In this document: positions 44,867 to 53,967 of the stretch, in pieces
Numbering within the stretch: position 1 is the first letter of the stretch
How the letters are laid out: each line of letters opens with the position of its first letter
Assembly: GCF_004309355.1 (NCBI RefSeq)
Contig: NZ_BJCC01000013.1
Location: 62,001 to 126,000 of the forward strand
Length of the DNA stretch: 64,000 nucleotides
From: Enterococcus florum
GTDB taxonomy: Bacteria; Bacillota; Bacilli; Lactobacillales; Enterococcaceae
Direction of reading: 5' to 3'
Program-made: the position numbers and the translations under genes
The notes under the pieces: generated by a model
Databases searched by the model: none
Seen by the model: only the letters and a program-made list of their open reading frames with translations
Told to the model about the DNA's origin: nothing

Positions 44867-45625
44867 TTATGATTGCTCCTTTCCAGCTGGTTTCATATCT
44901 AAGAAACCGGTGTTGTAGAAAACAAAACCAAGAATCGCAGCGATTGCCGTGATAGCCATCACATCAAGTTTCAAATAGACCGCTAAAATAAAACCTAAGA
45001 AAAAGAACGGCATAATCTTCTTGTTCCCCATGAAACTGATCAGCATAGCAATCCCCAAAGCCGGCATGATCGCACCAACCACCTGCATCGCTGTTACAAA
45101 GGAATCAGGGATCATGTTCAACAAATTTTGCATTGGTTCAGCACCAAAATAGACTAAAATGAAAGCTGGAATACCTGTGATAATAAAGTTCAAGATGCCT
45201 GACGGAACATAATTCATCATTCGCATTGCTCGAATATTTCCGTTGTCCAGGAATTTCTCCGCCTGATGGACCCACAATGCATTGATCGACATCGTCAATT
45301 GGAAGGTCAAAATTCCAAAGAGACTGAATGGTACAGCAAAGGTCACTGCCAAACTAGGATCCGCTCCGGACAAGATCGTCATGGCTGTCCCAAACACCGC
45401 AGCGACTGGCAAATTTCCTGGCATCGTTCCGCCAGCAGTGATCCAGCCTAGATAGGCCAAGTTGATGTAGGCTGCAGCTTGCATTCCCAGTAGCGGTTCT
45501 CCCATCGCCAGTGCCACTAAAAATCCTGACCAAATTGGGTACAACCATGAACGAGTGATCAAATGACTTGGCCACCAGTTACAAACCGTTGAGATAATGG
45601 CGACTAAAATCGCAGATAATAGCAT
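44867..45625 (-). CDS. PTS mannose/fructose/sorbose-family IIC component
   Basis: This 252-residue membrane protein has about seven hydrophobic segments and Man-family IIC motifs (GEPLLGMQAAAYINLAYLG; AVFGTAMTILSGADPSLAV). It forms the translocation path with IID. GGAGG precedes the ATG; a 75-base gap separates it from IIB. Confidence 0.93.
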   Translation of the reverse strand: MLLSAILVAIISTVCNWWPSHLITRSWLYPIWSGFLVALAMGEPLLGMQAAAYINLAYLGWITAGGTMPGNLPVAAVFGTAMTILSGADPSLAVTFAVPFSLFGILTFQLTMSINALWVHQAEKFLDNGNIRAMRMMNYVPSGILNFIITGIPAFILVYFGAEPMQNLLNMIPDSFVTAMQVVGAIMPALGIAMLISFMGNKKIMPFFFLGFILAVYLKLDVMAITAIAAILGFVFYNTGFLDMKPAGKEQS

Positions 45626-45700
45626 TTTTTTTCCTCCTTTTTTCTTTTCATACGGACAGCTTGTTTTTCGCCACCCGTGAACCCCCTCTTTTACTGCACA

Positions 45701-46177
45701 CTACAAATATTTGGAAAGATCTGTCTCCTTTTGATCCGGAATGATGTGGATCGCCACTGGAATATTGCGCGCGATGATTCGTTGAAAAATCGCCCGTTCC
45801 TCTTCAGAAGCAGAGATGTTTTTGTATAAAACGCGCCGCTCTGCCTTGGCCCCCATACCGCCAACGATCAGTTTGTTGATCGTAATGCCGCTTTCCAGTA
45901 ATTTTTCAATGATCGCCGGCCCCTTCACTAAGATGATCAGCCGCTTGTTTGCTTCACCCTGCTCATTCAAAAAGGCGACTGCATCCTCTAATCCCATCAC
46001 GACGATGTCGATGCCTTTGGGTGCCGACATTTTTAGGACTTCCCGCATAAATTCATCCTTAGCAACCTCGTCATCAATGATCAAAATTTGATTCGCTCGA
46101 GTTTTCTTCACCCAGGCAGTCATCACCTGTCCGTGAATCAAGCGATCGTCTATTCTTGTCAATACGATTTCACTCAT
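45701..46177 (-). CDS. PTS mannose/fructose/sorbose-family IIB component
   Basis: This 158-residue protein has the Man-family IIB phosphorylation site H15 in RIDDRLIHGQVMTAW and the standard fold through GGMGAKAERR. It takes phosphate from IIA and gives it to the incoming sugar. Its start overlaps the IIA stop by four bases. Confidence 0.93.
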   Translation of the reverse strand: MSEIVLTRIDDRLIHGQVMTAWVKKTRANQILIIDDEVAKDEFMREVLKMSAPKGIDIVVMGLEDAVAFLNEQGEANKRLIILVKGPAIIEKLLESGITINKLIVGGMGAKAERRVLYKNISASEEERAIFQRIIARNIPVAIHIIPDQKETDLSKYL

Positions 46178-46596
46178 CCTTGTTCCTTCCTCTCCATGGT
46201 TTCAAATAATTCCTTGATGCCTTCTTTCCCGGTGTCTTGGACATGCTGGGCTAGTTCGGCCAAGCTCATGTTTTCTCGGCTGCAAATGGCTTCGATCACC
46301 ATCGGCAGATTGACCCCTGTCACCGATCGGTAAGCAACCCTTCCCTTTAGCTGATGATAGTTTTGGGCCGTCACGTTATACGGGCTGGCTCCAAAAATGT
46401 CGCAAAATACTAGAACGCCTTCCCCCTGATCGAGTTCCACTATTTTCTCTGCAACGTTTTCTCTAAATGTTTCAATACTCGTTTCATGAAATAACCCCAG
46501 TGAATCAATGTTTTCTGCTTTCCCTGAAATTAATTCTGCAGCTGACAAATACCCCTTGGCCAGCTCCCCATGAGTAAGTATCAATAATCCAATCAT
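46174..46596 (-). CDS. PTS mannose/fructose/sorbose-family IIA component
   Basis: This 140-residue protein has the Man-family IIA site H9 in LLILTHGELAKG and the segment VLVFCDIFGASPYN. It accepts phosphate from HPr. I chose the ATG at 46596 directly behind GAGGAGGTGAAAGG; the frame is open further but without a site. First gene of the operon, 26 bases downstream of a sigma-54 promoter. Confidence 0.92.
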   Translation of the reverse strand: MIGLLILTHGELAKGYLSAAELISGKAENIDSLGLFHETSIETFRENVAEKIVELDQGEGVLVFCDIFGASPYNVTAQNYHQLKGRVAYRSVTGVNLPMVIEAICSRENMSLAELAQHVQDTGKEGIKELFETMERKEQG

Positions 46597-46622
46597 CCTT
46601 TCACCTCCTCGTCTCTTTATAT

Positions 46623-46639
46623 AGCAAGTCGTGTGCCAA
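46623..46639 (-). promoter_or_regulatory. Sigma-54 (-24/-12) promoter of the PTS operon
   Basis: Read leftward the sequence is TTGGCAC-ACGAC-TTGCT, which fits the sigma-54 consensus TTGGCAC-N5-TTGCT without mismatch and with the invariant GG/GC spacing. It lies 26-43 bases before the IIA start codon. Man-family PTS operons controlled by LevR-type activators commonly use this promoter class. Confidence 0.92.
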
Positions 46640-46650
46640 AATTGAAAACA

Positions 46651-46702
46651 ACAAAAAAAGAGCGACAAACCAAGCTTTTTCGCTTTCCTTGTTTCATCGC
46701 TC
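46651..46702 (-). terminator. Terminator of the LevR-type activator gene
   Basis: GAGCGA (leftward from 46702) pairs with TCGCTC ending at 46660, with additional AAAC/GTTT and AAG/CTT pairing, followed by seven Ts. It separates activator transcription from the sigma-54 promoter. Confidence 0.75.
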
Positions 46703-46728
46703 ATTTATTATCCTGCCATTCAGCTGGT

Positions 46729-46777
46729 GTGTGCTGCCTATTTCCTCTAGTGTGCTCTAAGTATTCGGAAGTGTGCT
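46729..46777. promoter_or_regulatory. Three GTGTGCT repeats at 21-bp spacing, candidate enhancer
   Basis: GTGTGCT occurs at 46729-46735, 46750-46756 and 46771-46777, each exactly 21 bp (two helical turns) from the next. They lie 90-140 bp upstream of the -24 element, the usual place for upstream activating sites of sigma-54 activators, between the activator stop and its terminator. Confidence 0.7.
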
Positions 46778-46781
46778 GTCT

Positions 46782-47983
46782 TTAAGCGATCATTTCTGAA
46801 TTCACTTCGATCAGCTCCATTAAAAAGGTCACTTCGCTGTCTTCGATCGAGATGGCAAACCGATTTTCGATCGGCGTCAGCATTTCCCTCAAAAAGTCAT
46901 ACAACGAGGGATTCCGCTGAATGATCCCGGTGGTCTCTTCTCGTAAAAACTGTTCTTTGCGAATGGCTCGTTCGATCATGTTGCTGGTGTGGAATAAAAA
47001 TTTGATCCAAAAATCCTCGTAGTGATCGATTTGGTAATGCTCACAGATTTTGTGTGCTTCGGTCTCCAAAAGATCATAAATCGTCGTGCCATCCAAGAAA
47101 ATCAGGCTTTCTTCCAAAATACAAATGATCTTGCGGCGGCGATCGTCTTCAAAGATTCCACTGGTTTCTTCCAAGTTTTTTTCCTGAAACTCTTGGACAC
47201 TGTTGCCGATGTAGCCGCTTTGCTCTACGATATCCTCCGCCAGCTGCTGCAGAGTCATCTTAGGCAGCAAGGCTTTTCGCGTAGCCTCGATCGCCATAGG
47301 TGTCGTGACCATTGTGATCGTTCCGGTCGGTATGCCGGTTTTCTTGGTGATGATATCACCAAACATATTTAAGGAGCCCATGTCACTTAGCAGGATCACA
47401 CCTTTGCCTTGATCGATTTTCTGGACGATCGCAGTGGCCTTTTCCAAGGTTTCGCCTACCGATTGCGAAAGCGGCATGTTCAAGCCCACCGCATGTTCCA
47501 CGTTCAGCAGCTGATTGGCGGTCGCAGCAAAATCCGTTGCAGCAGCATTCCCATGCGTCAGGATCAGTACACCGATCTTCTTCTCCGTGTACTTTTCGTT
47601 CATCGCTTTCAAATACAAGGAAATAAAATACTTCTCGCTCTCCGGCAGCTCGACTTCCAGTTGATCAGAGATCTCGCGGCAGATGTGCTCTGCCACCGCC
47701 AGCTCCTTCTCTAACTCGATGTCACTTTGCTGCTTATGTTCCAAAAAGGAATTATCGCGAAACGAATAACCTTCTGAAATTTTTTCGATCAACGTATCCA
47801 GATGCAAAGCTAAGCTCTTGATGTTGCTCTCATCCAAGTGGTAATGATTAACCTGAGAAATTTTCTTTAGAATATTCATTGTGACTTCGTAGTTTTTCCG
47901 CGAAACGATTTTAAAGATCGGCTGTTGGCGATTTTGCTGTTTTTCCGCCAGCTCGCGCGTCTTGCCATGGATGATTGATTTTA
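46782..47983 (-). pseudogene. C-terminal half of LevR-type activator, out of frame
   Basis: This frame encodes about 400 residues that complete a LevR-type protein: a PRD domain (HYHLDESNIKSLALHLDTL), a Man-family IIA-like domain with ILTHGNAAAT, and a second PRD (QIDHYEDFWIKFLFHTSNM). It has no start or ribosome-binding site of its own at the junction. Removing one G from the AAAGGTAAA read leftward at 47984-47985 would fuse it in frame as YLEGKVKSIIHGKTRELA. So it is either a broken 3' half, a sequencing error, or reached by frameshifting. Internal re-initiation at a Met near 47879 is conceivable. Confidence 0.8.
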
Positions 47984-49296
47984 CCTTTGCCTTCGAGGTA
48001 GCGCTGGTAAGTTGCCAAAACGTCGCGAGAAACACTTTCCTCCTCATCGACCAATAAAAAAGGATCCGCGTTTTTTTCTTCCTGCGGAGTAAACACAAAC
48101 TCATCGATCTGGAGCAGCTTTAATTTTTCCCGCATTTGCTGATCGTCCCTCTCATTTGAATGAGCGTAGTAGAATTGGTCGATCAAATACGTCGATAAAT
48201 GAGATAATTTCACTTGGACCGTGTCCTGCTGATTTGAGATGCTGTCAACCAACGCATTGGCACACAATAGCTGAACGTCATTTTTGATCTGTCCAATATT
48301 TCCTACGGGATCGTATTGCAAGAAGAATCGGATCACGTCTTCGTTGACCTGCAGCTTGCGGTTGATTTTCTTCGATTCCTGTTTGAAGCAAAAATAGATC
48401 AGTTTGATTTTTTCTGCCAGTCCGCGTTCTTTGACACTTGGCATCGTAATGGTCAAAGGAATGCGTCTCAAAAAAGTAGCTAGGATCGTGCCCTGAATCT
48501 CCTCTGTCGTGGCACCGATGATCAATACTTGAACCTTATGAGGAGCTCCAGTTTCCCCTAAACGATAATACTCGCCACGGTCCATGATCGAAAACAACAT
48601 TTCCTGTCCCTCTGGCGGCAGACGATGGATCTCATCTAAGAATAAAATCCCCCGATTGGCTGACTCGATCAACCCGACCTTATCTGTTTCTGCACCAGTA
48701 AACGCATGCTTCACATGTCCGAAAAGGTGGTCCAGCAGTAAATGAGGGTTGTTGGAATAATCCGCACAGTTGAAAACGACATACGGAGCATCCTCTGCCA
48801 AGGTCCCTGCACGTTTGGCATATTGATACATAAAACGGGCGAATGTCGTTTTCCCAGAACCAGAAGGGCCTGTCAATAACGTATGCAGCCCGTTCGGCGG
48901 ATACAATAAAGCGGCTTTGGCTTGTCGCACCGCATTTTCCAGCGAGCCGTCATAGCCGATCAATTCTGTAAAAGGATAGTCTTCAGGAAGCCCGCCACTG
49001 GCTTCAGCGGTACAGGCTTCTTGAATCTTTTCTAAGGTCACTTCGTCCTCATCAGAGATTTTTTTGCCTACCTTGGCCTCGATCAGCTCTCGAGTAAGAA
49101 AATAAACAGGCCTGCCCGAAAACTTTAGAACCCTTCCTTCTTCAGACAACCTGTTTAAGTCACGACTTACGTTGTAACGTGCAATATTCAGCTCTGCAGC
49201 GATCGCTGTCGACTCGATCTTTGCAAAAGTGTCCCCAGCGATAAACAGCTTGGTTTGATCTTGTAAAAATTCAAAAATCAGTTCCTTTCTCCCCAT
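47911..49296 (-). CDS. levR: LevR-type sigma-54 activator, N-terminal part (frameshifted)
   Basis: This 461-residue product has an N-terminal helix-turn-helix (residues 1-60), then an AAA+ sigma-54 activation domain: Walker A GPSGSGKTT, the sigma-contact loop HAFTGA (variant of GAFTGA), Walker B GILFLDEIHRL and an R-finger region. After about residue 435 the frame departs into unrelated text and stops at 47911. The PRD and IIA-like control domains lie in the next frame. If the frameshift is real, the product would keep DNA binding and activation but lose PTS control. Start set at the ATG behind AAGGAGGG. It should act on the sigma-54 promoter at 46623-46639. Confidence 0.85.
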   Translation of the reverse strand: MGRKELIFEFLQDQTKLFIAGDTFAKIESTAIAAELNIARYNVSRDLNRLSEEGRVLKFSGRPVYFLTRELIEAKVGKKISDEDEVTLEKIQEACTAEASGGLPEDYPFTELIGYDGSLENAVRQAKAALLYPPNGLHTLLTGPSGSGKTTFARFMYQYAKRAGTLAEDAPYVVFNCADYSNNPHLLLDHLFGHVKHAFTGAETDKVGLIESANRGILFLDEIHRLPPEGQEMLFSIMDRGEYYRLGETGAPHKVQVLIIGATTEEIQGTILATFLRRIPLTITMPSVKERGLAEKIKLIYFCFKQESKKINRKLQVNEDVIRFFLQYDPVGNIGQIKNDVQLLCANALVDSISNQQDTVQVKLSHLSTYLIDQFYYAHSNERDDQQMREKLKLLQIDEFVFTPQEEKNADPFLLVDEEESVSRDVLATYQRYLEGKGKINHPWQDARAGGKTAKSPTADL

Positions 49297-49436
49297 CAGG
49301 CAACCCTCCTTTTTGATACACATATTGTACACAGGAAATAAAAGGCTTTCAATAGTCTCCTTTTTCTTTAGAACTGAAAAGCTGCTCCGCCCTCAGTGAG
49401 CAACCATTTTGGTTTTACTATTCGATCGGCCCTTTT

Positions 49437-50411
49437 TTATAAAACCTTTTTTAGCAGCAAGGGACAGTCTCTTTCTCCGAGCGTTTCCAGCTTCAGCAGG
49501 TCCTGCATCTTTTTGCGGTAATCCATGGGTGAAAGCCGGTATTTCTCCTTGAATCGTTTGCTGAAATAGGCCGAATGATTGTAGCCGCATTGAAAAGCGA
49601 TCGAAGTGATCGGCTGGCTTGTCTGATACAGCTTGATCGCCGCCGCAGTAATACGCAGGTCATTCAAATAATGGCTGAAGGACAGCTCCGCCTTTTGAAA
49701 CACCTTTTGCAAGGTTCGAATAGACGTCTGGCAATAAGAAGCGGTCTGTTCGATCGAAAGCTCTGCATCCCAGAGATTGGCCCGCATGTAATCCGTCGCT
49801 GTTACCAGCAGCTCATTGTGAGTCTCACGTGTTAAAAAAGGCGCAGTTTGACTCGTCCACTCACAAAACAGCTGGATAAACCGCTGAAGCAGCAACCGAT
49901 TTTCTGCTTCTGTACAATAAGGAAACTGCTCAGTAATCTGAAAAATCATTTCCAGCAGCATTCTGCCCATTCCTCTTTCCGCCTCTAGAATCTTGCTGGT
50001 CAGCGGAAGTGGCAGCAGCTCTTCTGTCTGTCCATTTCGTCGAATAAAGAGGTTGATCCCTTCTGTTCGTTCTTCCCTTTCGTAGCTGCTGGTCATTCGC
50101 AGGTCAAAAATCCCGATCGTATAGTCGGTCAACACACACCTCTCTTGTTGGTTCGCATGTGTTTCACGTCCGGTCTTGATAAAACGCAAACCTAGATAAT
50201 TGGTGTGGTCTTGGGAGGAGCGGGTAAACATTCCTTGGGAGCGGTCGACGATACTGTGGGTCAACACCATTTGGTCCATCTGGTATATTCTAAAAACACA
50301 TCCGGGTTCCTTTGAGCCGTTGATCGTATAGCGATAGTTCAACTGAGACAGACCTTCTGAATAATCCAGCGACTTTGAAAATTGTGTGCAGCGAATCCCT
50401 CTTTCAACCAT
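49437..50411 (-). CDS. AraC-family transcriptional regulator
   Basis: This 324-residue protein has an N-terminal effector domain of about 210 residues without recognised family and a C-terminal AraC double HTH (about 220-315; SIEQTASYCQTSIRTLQKVF, SIAFQCGYNHSAYFSKRFKEKY, LSPMDYRK). Starts behind GAGGGGAG. It diverges from the flavoenzyme gene at 50548 across 136 bases, so it is probably that gene's activator. Effector unknown. Confidence 0.87.
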   Translation of the reverse strand: MVERGIRCTQFSKSLDYSEGLSQLNYRYTINGSKEPGCVFRIYQMDQMVLTHSIVDRSQGMFTRSSQDHTNYLGLRFIKTGRETHANQQERCVLTDYTIGIFDLRMTSSYEREERTEGINLFIRRNGQTEELLPLPLTSKILEAERGMGRMLLEMIFQITEQFPYCTEAENRLLLQRFIQLFCEWTSQTAPFLTRETHNELLVTATDYMRANLWDAELSIEQTASYCQTSIRTLQKVFQKAELSFSHYLNDLRITAAAIKLYQTSQPITSIAFQCGYNHSAYFSKRFKEKYRLSPMDYRKKMQDLLKLETLGERDCPLLLKKVL

Positions 50412-50547
50412 CCAATTTCGCTCCCCTCGCGTAATAATTATACTTCCCAGGCGCCAAAATCATATCGTTTTCCAGCAGATACTCTATACTTAAATTATAC
50501 TCTTTGATCGTTTTTTCACAAGTTTATTTAAAAGGAGGAATTGCGGT

Positions 50548-52584
50548 ATGACATCACATTTTACTCATTTGTTCTCCCCTTTGCAGATTGGACCTGTTGA
50601 AATTCCCAACCGTATTGCTATGATGCCGATGGGGGTCTTCTCCCCACGCCTGCTAAGTCCAGAAACGGTCGCCTATACAAAAGAAGGTGCAGATTATTAC
50701 ATCGCCCGCGCAAAAGGCGGCACTGGATTGATCATCACCGGGTTGATGCCTGTCGTTGATAATATGGGCTTTTGTATTTTGAGCAATCCTGAAGGTTATG
50801 TGAAAGACATGAAATACCTGATGGATGGCGTCCACGAGACCGGCAGTAAAGTGTTTGTTCAATTGACCTCGCTAACCGGCCGTGCCAATCATGGCCTGAC
50901 GGGCATTTGTCCTGCACCTGCCCCAATCCAAAATGTCTGGGACCCAACCAAGATCGACCGCGGCATGTCCAAAGAAGAGATCAAACAATATGTCGAGAAT
51001 TTTGCAAAAGGCGCTAAGCTGGTCCAAGAGGCTGGCGGTGACGGTGTAGAGATCCATGCTGTCCATGAAGGGTATCTGCTGGATCAATTTGTGATCTCCT
51101 TTTTCAATCGCCGGACCGACGAATATGGTGGTTCCCTTGAAAATCGCTTGCGGATCATCAAAGAAATCGTAGAAGCGATCAAAGCCGCTTGTGGCCAAGA
51201 CTTCCCTGTATCTATGCGTTACAGTGTGAAAAGTTATGTCAAAGATTTCAACCGCGGCGCGATTCCTGGCGAAGAATTTGAAGAAAAAGGCCGTGACTAC
51301 GAGGAATCCTTGATCGTTGCCAAGAAGATGGAGGAATTCGGCTATGATATGCTGAATTGCGACAACGGCAGCTATGATTCCTGGTTTTGGGCGCATCCGC
51401 CGATGTATATGCCGAAAGCCTGCAATCTAGAGGACGTAATGAAAGTAAAAGAAGTCGTTTCGATCCCGGTGGCTTGTGCCGGACGATTTGATGAACCCGA
51501 TCTGGCCGACCGTGTGATCGCCGAAGGAAAACTCGACATCATGGGAATGGGCCGTCCATTGTTAGCAGATCCAGAGGCTCCAAACAAATACGTAGAGGGA
51601 CGATTGGCCGATGTTCGCCCTTGTATTTACTGCCACCAAGGCTGCTTAGGGCGAATCTTCCAAGGCAAAGACATTTCTTGTGCAGTCAATCCAGCCTGCG
51701 GTCGGGAGAAAAGTTATGCACTAACTCCAGCGGAAACTAAGAAAAGAATTTTGGTTATTGGCGGCGGGATCGGCGGAATGGAGGCTGCTCGTGTGGCTGC
51801 GATCCGCGGACATGAGGTGCATCTATTTGAAAAAACCGATCAGCTGGGCGGTGTGTTTGTTGCAGCAGCGACCCCTGATTTTAAAGAGGACGACCGCCAA
51901 TTACTCGCTTGGTACAAAAAACAGATGGCCGATCTAAAAGTACATGTCCAGTTGAACACCGAAATAACAGAAGCACAAACAACAAATTACGATGAAATCT
52001 TCGTGGCCACTGGAGCAGTCGAACGCAGATTGAACACGCCAGGCTTCGACGGCGACCATGTGACCTATGCGATTGAAGCCCTGCGTGAAAAGGAAATCAC
52101 GGGAACCCACGTTGTGATCGTCGGCGGTGGATTGACCGGCTGTGAGATTGCCTACGATTTGGCTAAAAAAGGCAAAAAAGTCACCATCATTGAAGCCAGC
52201 GAAACAATTCTAAATGCCTTTGGTTTGTCCGCCGCCAACTACAACATGATGATGGAGCTTTTAGATTATTACCAAGTCACTGTGATCAAAAATGCAGTGG
52301 TCGATAGATATGAAGCCGGAATCGCTTATGTAACTGAGACCGTGAAGAATTACCCGAATGTAGCCAATCGTGCACAGCACATGTTCGCCTTGGGTACACA
52401 AGGGCTTCCTAAACCCCACGAGATCCCTGCAGACGACATTGTGGTATCGATCGGGTACACGTCAGATGATGCCTTGTACAAAGCAATCGAAGCAGACCAT
52501 GTACATTTGATTGGAGATGCCAAGAAACCGACAAATGTAATGGATGCCATTTGGGCTGCTTACGAAGAAGCAATGCATGCTTAA
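50548..52584 (+). CDS. Old-yellow-enzyme/2,4-dienoyl-CoA reductase-like flavoenzyme
   Basis: This 678-residue protein has an FMN-binding TIM barrel (1-350), a 4Fe-4S cluster site C359-x2-C362-x3-C366-x11-C378, and a C-terminal FAD/NAD(P) domain with two dinucleotide loops (VIGGGIGGMEAA and VVIVGGGLTGCEIA). This layout is that of 2,4-dienoyl-CoA reductase, trimethylamine dehydrogenase and bacterial BaiCD/enoate-type enzymes. It would reduce an activated C=C bond with NAD(P)H through FAD, the cluster and FMN. AAGGAGG precedes the ATG. The divergent AraC protein likely controls it; the substrate is unknown and may be a plant, bile-acid or fatty-acid enone. Confidence 0.88.
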   Translation: MTSHFTHLFSPLQIGPVEIPNRIAMMPMGVFSPRLLSPETVAYTKEGADYYIARAKGGTGLIITGLMPVVDNMGFCILSNPEGYVKDMKYLMDGVHETGSKVFVQLTSLTGRANHGLTGICPAPAPIQNVWDPTKIDRGMSKEEIKQYVENFAKGAKLVQEAGGDGVEIHAVHEGYLLDQFVISFFNRRTDEYGGSLENRLRIIKEIVEAIKAACGQDFPVSMRYSVKSYVKDFNRGAIPGEEFEEKGRDYEESLIVAKKMEEFGYDMLNCDNGSYDSWFWAHPPMYMPKACNLEDVMKVKEVVSIPVACAGRFDEPDLADRVIAEGKLDIMGMGRPLLADPEAPNKYVEGRLADVRPCIYCHQGCLGRIFQGKDISCAVNPACGREKSYALTPAETKKRILVIGGGIGGMEAARVAAIRGHEVHLFEKTDQLGGVFVAAATPDFKEDDRQLLAWYKKQMADLKVHVQLNTEITEAQTTNYDEIFVATGAVERRLNTPGFDGDHVTYAIEALREKEITGTHVVIVGGGLTGCEIAYDLAKKGKKVTIIEASETILNAFGLSAANYNMMMELLDYYQVTVIKNAVVDRYEAGIAYVTETVKNYPNVANRAQHMFALGTQGLPKPHEIPADDIVVSIGYTSDDALYKAIEADHVHLIGDAKKPTNVMDAIWAAYEEAMHA

Positions 52585-52595
52585 CTAAAAAAACA

Positions 52596-52623
52596 GCAGA
52601 GTGCCGTGACATGGGCACTCTGC
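52596..52623. terminator. Bidirectional terminator
   Basis: GCAGAGTGCC (52596-52605) pairs with GGCACTCTGC (52614-52623), with A-run before and ATTTTA after, between convergent genes. Confidence 0.85.
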
Positions 52624-52627
52624 TATT

Positions 52628-53320
52628 TTAATCTTCTAAAGCCATTCTGACTGCACCTTCTGAATGAATCTCCGTTGTGTCAAACAGCGGCAGATCGGTA
52701 TCAGCTTGCTGGATCAGCAAGCCAATCTCTGTACACCCTAGAATCACGCCCTGCGCTCCGTTTGACGCAAGCTGATCAACGACCTCTAAAAAGAAAGCCT
52801 TTGATTCTGCTTTTAACTCACCCAAACACAGCTCGTTAAAAATGATATCATTGATCCTTTCGATCGCGGCTTCATCAGGAATCAATACCTCGATGTCTTG
52901 CTCCACGATGCGCTGTTTGTAAAAATCCTGAGTCATCGTATATTGGGTTCCCAGAAGCCCGATCGTTTGGATGCCTTGCTGCTTAAGCACTTCGATCGTT
53001 GCATCTGCGATATGCAAAATCGGAATCGTCAGCTGCTCCTGGATTTGCGGAGCAACCTTGTGCATGGTGTTGGTACAAATCAATAGAAAATCAGCACCAC
53101 CATTTTCTAGCGCCTTGGCATACCCAGCTAGGACCTCTCCACTTTTCTCCCATTGGTTGGTTTGCTGGTAGGCTTCGATTTCCTGGAATTCGACGCTAGC
53201 CAGTAAAATCTTTGCTGAATGAAGTCCACCCAAGGCTTGATTGATTCCCTGGTTGATCCTTGTATAATAGCTGACAGTACTCTCCCAACTCATCCCGCCT
53301 AATAAACCGATCGTTTTCAT
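52628..53320 (-). CDS. Aspartate/glutamate racemase-family protein
   Basis: This 230-residue protein has the family fold with both cysteine motifs: ICTNTMH near residue 82 and GCTEIGL near 195, plus the start MKTIGLLGGMSWEST. It resembles RacX/YgeA amino-acid racemases with broad specificity; exact amino acid not predictable. GGAAC precedes the ATG. It follows the 164-residue protein gene by 9 bases, forming a two-gene unit. Confidence 0.87.
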   Translation of the reverse strand: MKTIGLLGGMSWESTVSYYTRINQGINQALGGLHSAKILLASVEFQEIEAYQQTNQWEKSGEVLAGYAKALENGGADFLLICTNTMHKVAPQIQEQLTIPILHIADATIEVLKQQGIQTIGLLGTQYTMTQDFYKQRIVEQDIEVLIPDEAAIERINDIIFNELCLGELKAESKAFFLEVVDQLASNGAQGVILGCTEIGLLIQQADTDLPLFDTTEIHSEGAVRMALED

Positions 53321-53329
53321 TTGCTGTTC

Positions 53330-53824
53330 CTAGCCTTTCTTCTTGAATAATCGTTGCATAAATGATTGCTTTTTCCCTACCCGAATATTGCTGGTCAAGG
53401 AGATACTTTCGATCATCGCTTGGAAAGATAAGTTGTCCTGCAGCAAAAACTGATTCAAAACATGCAAGGCATCCAGCTGCTTCGTCAGCTCTTCGATTTG
53501 TTTCTCTCCTAGCCCAAAAATCTTTTCATCCGTCTTCTTCCCGGCGTTTACCCGGAGAAAATCACGGCGGATCACCTTCATCAGTTCGTTTTGTTTCGTC
53601 AGCAAATGATTGATCTCTCTAGGCTCGTGCTGTTCAATCGTGGGACTAGAAACGATTTCTGAGATACGCCCCACTTCAGCAACATAATCACGAAGATCCA
53701 AAATAAAAATCTGAAGGGCTTTTTTATTCATTAAAGCTGGCTTTTCGGTCAAAAATGTTGCCAAAGAATCCAGCTCGGCATTCAAAATGCTTAATTCGTT
53801 TAGTTCCCGTGTCAGCTTCTCCAC
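53330..53824 (-). CDS. Hypothetical helical protein, 164 residues
   Basis: This is an all-helical soluble protein with heptad-like leucine spacing over residues 1-60 and 100-140 and a basic C-terminus (KKQSFMQRLFKKKG), a possible membrane-surface anchor. I do not recognise the family. Starts at a GTG behind GAGGG at 9-base spacing. It is followed closely by the racemase-family gene, so the two are probably co-transcribed. No functional motif is visible. Confidence 0.65.
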   Translation of the reverse strand: MEKLTRELNELSILNAELDSLATFLTEKPALMNKKALQIFILDLRDYVAEVGRISEIVSSPTIEQHEPREINHLLTKQNELMKVIRRDFLRVNAGKKTDEKIFGLGEKQIEELTKQLDALHVLNQFLLQDNLSFQAMIESISLTSNIRVGKKQSFMQRLFKKKG

Positions 53825-53918
53825 ATGCGTCTTCCCTCTCTTTTCCTTTTAATCCTAGTCTAACTTTTTTTTCTTGAAGGAACAATCAAAGTTGATTAAT
53901 TTGAGGAAAAAATAAAAG

Positions 53919-53953
53919 AAAAAAATCCCGACAGCGATTATTCTGTCGGGATT
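53919..53953 (-). terminator. Terminator of adhE
   Basis: AATCCCGACAG (53924-53934) pairs with CTGTCGGGATT (53943-53953). Leftward it is followed by a long T-run, directly after the adhE stop. Confidence 0.92.
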
Positions 53954-53967
53954 TTAGTTCGTTCAGC

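Noticed and set aside
46782-48104. The C-terminal LevR half as an independent gene starting near 48104
   Set aside because: The first 50 residues are out-of-frame text overlapping the AAA+ coding frame, and the domain order completes the upstream protein. A frameshift explains it better.
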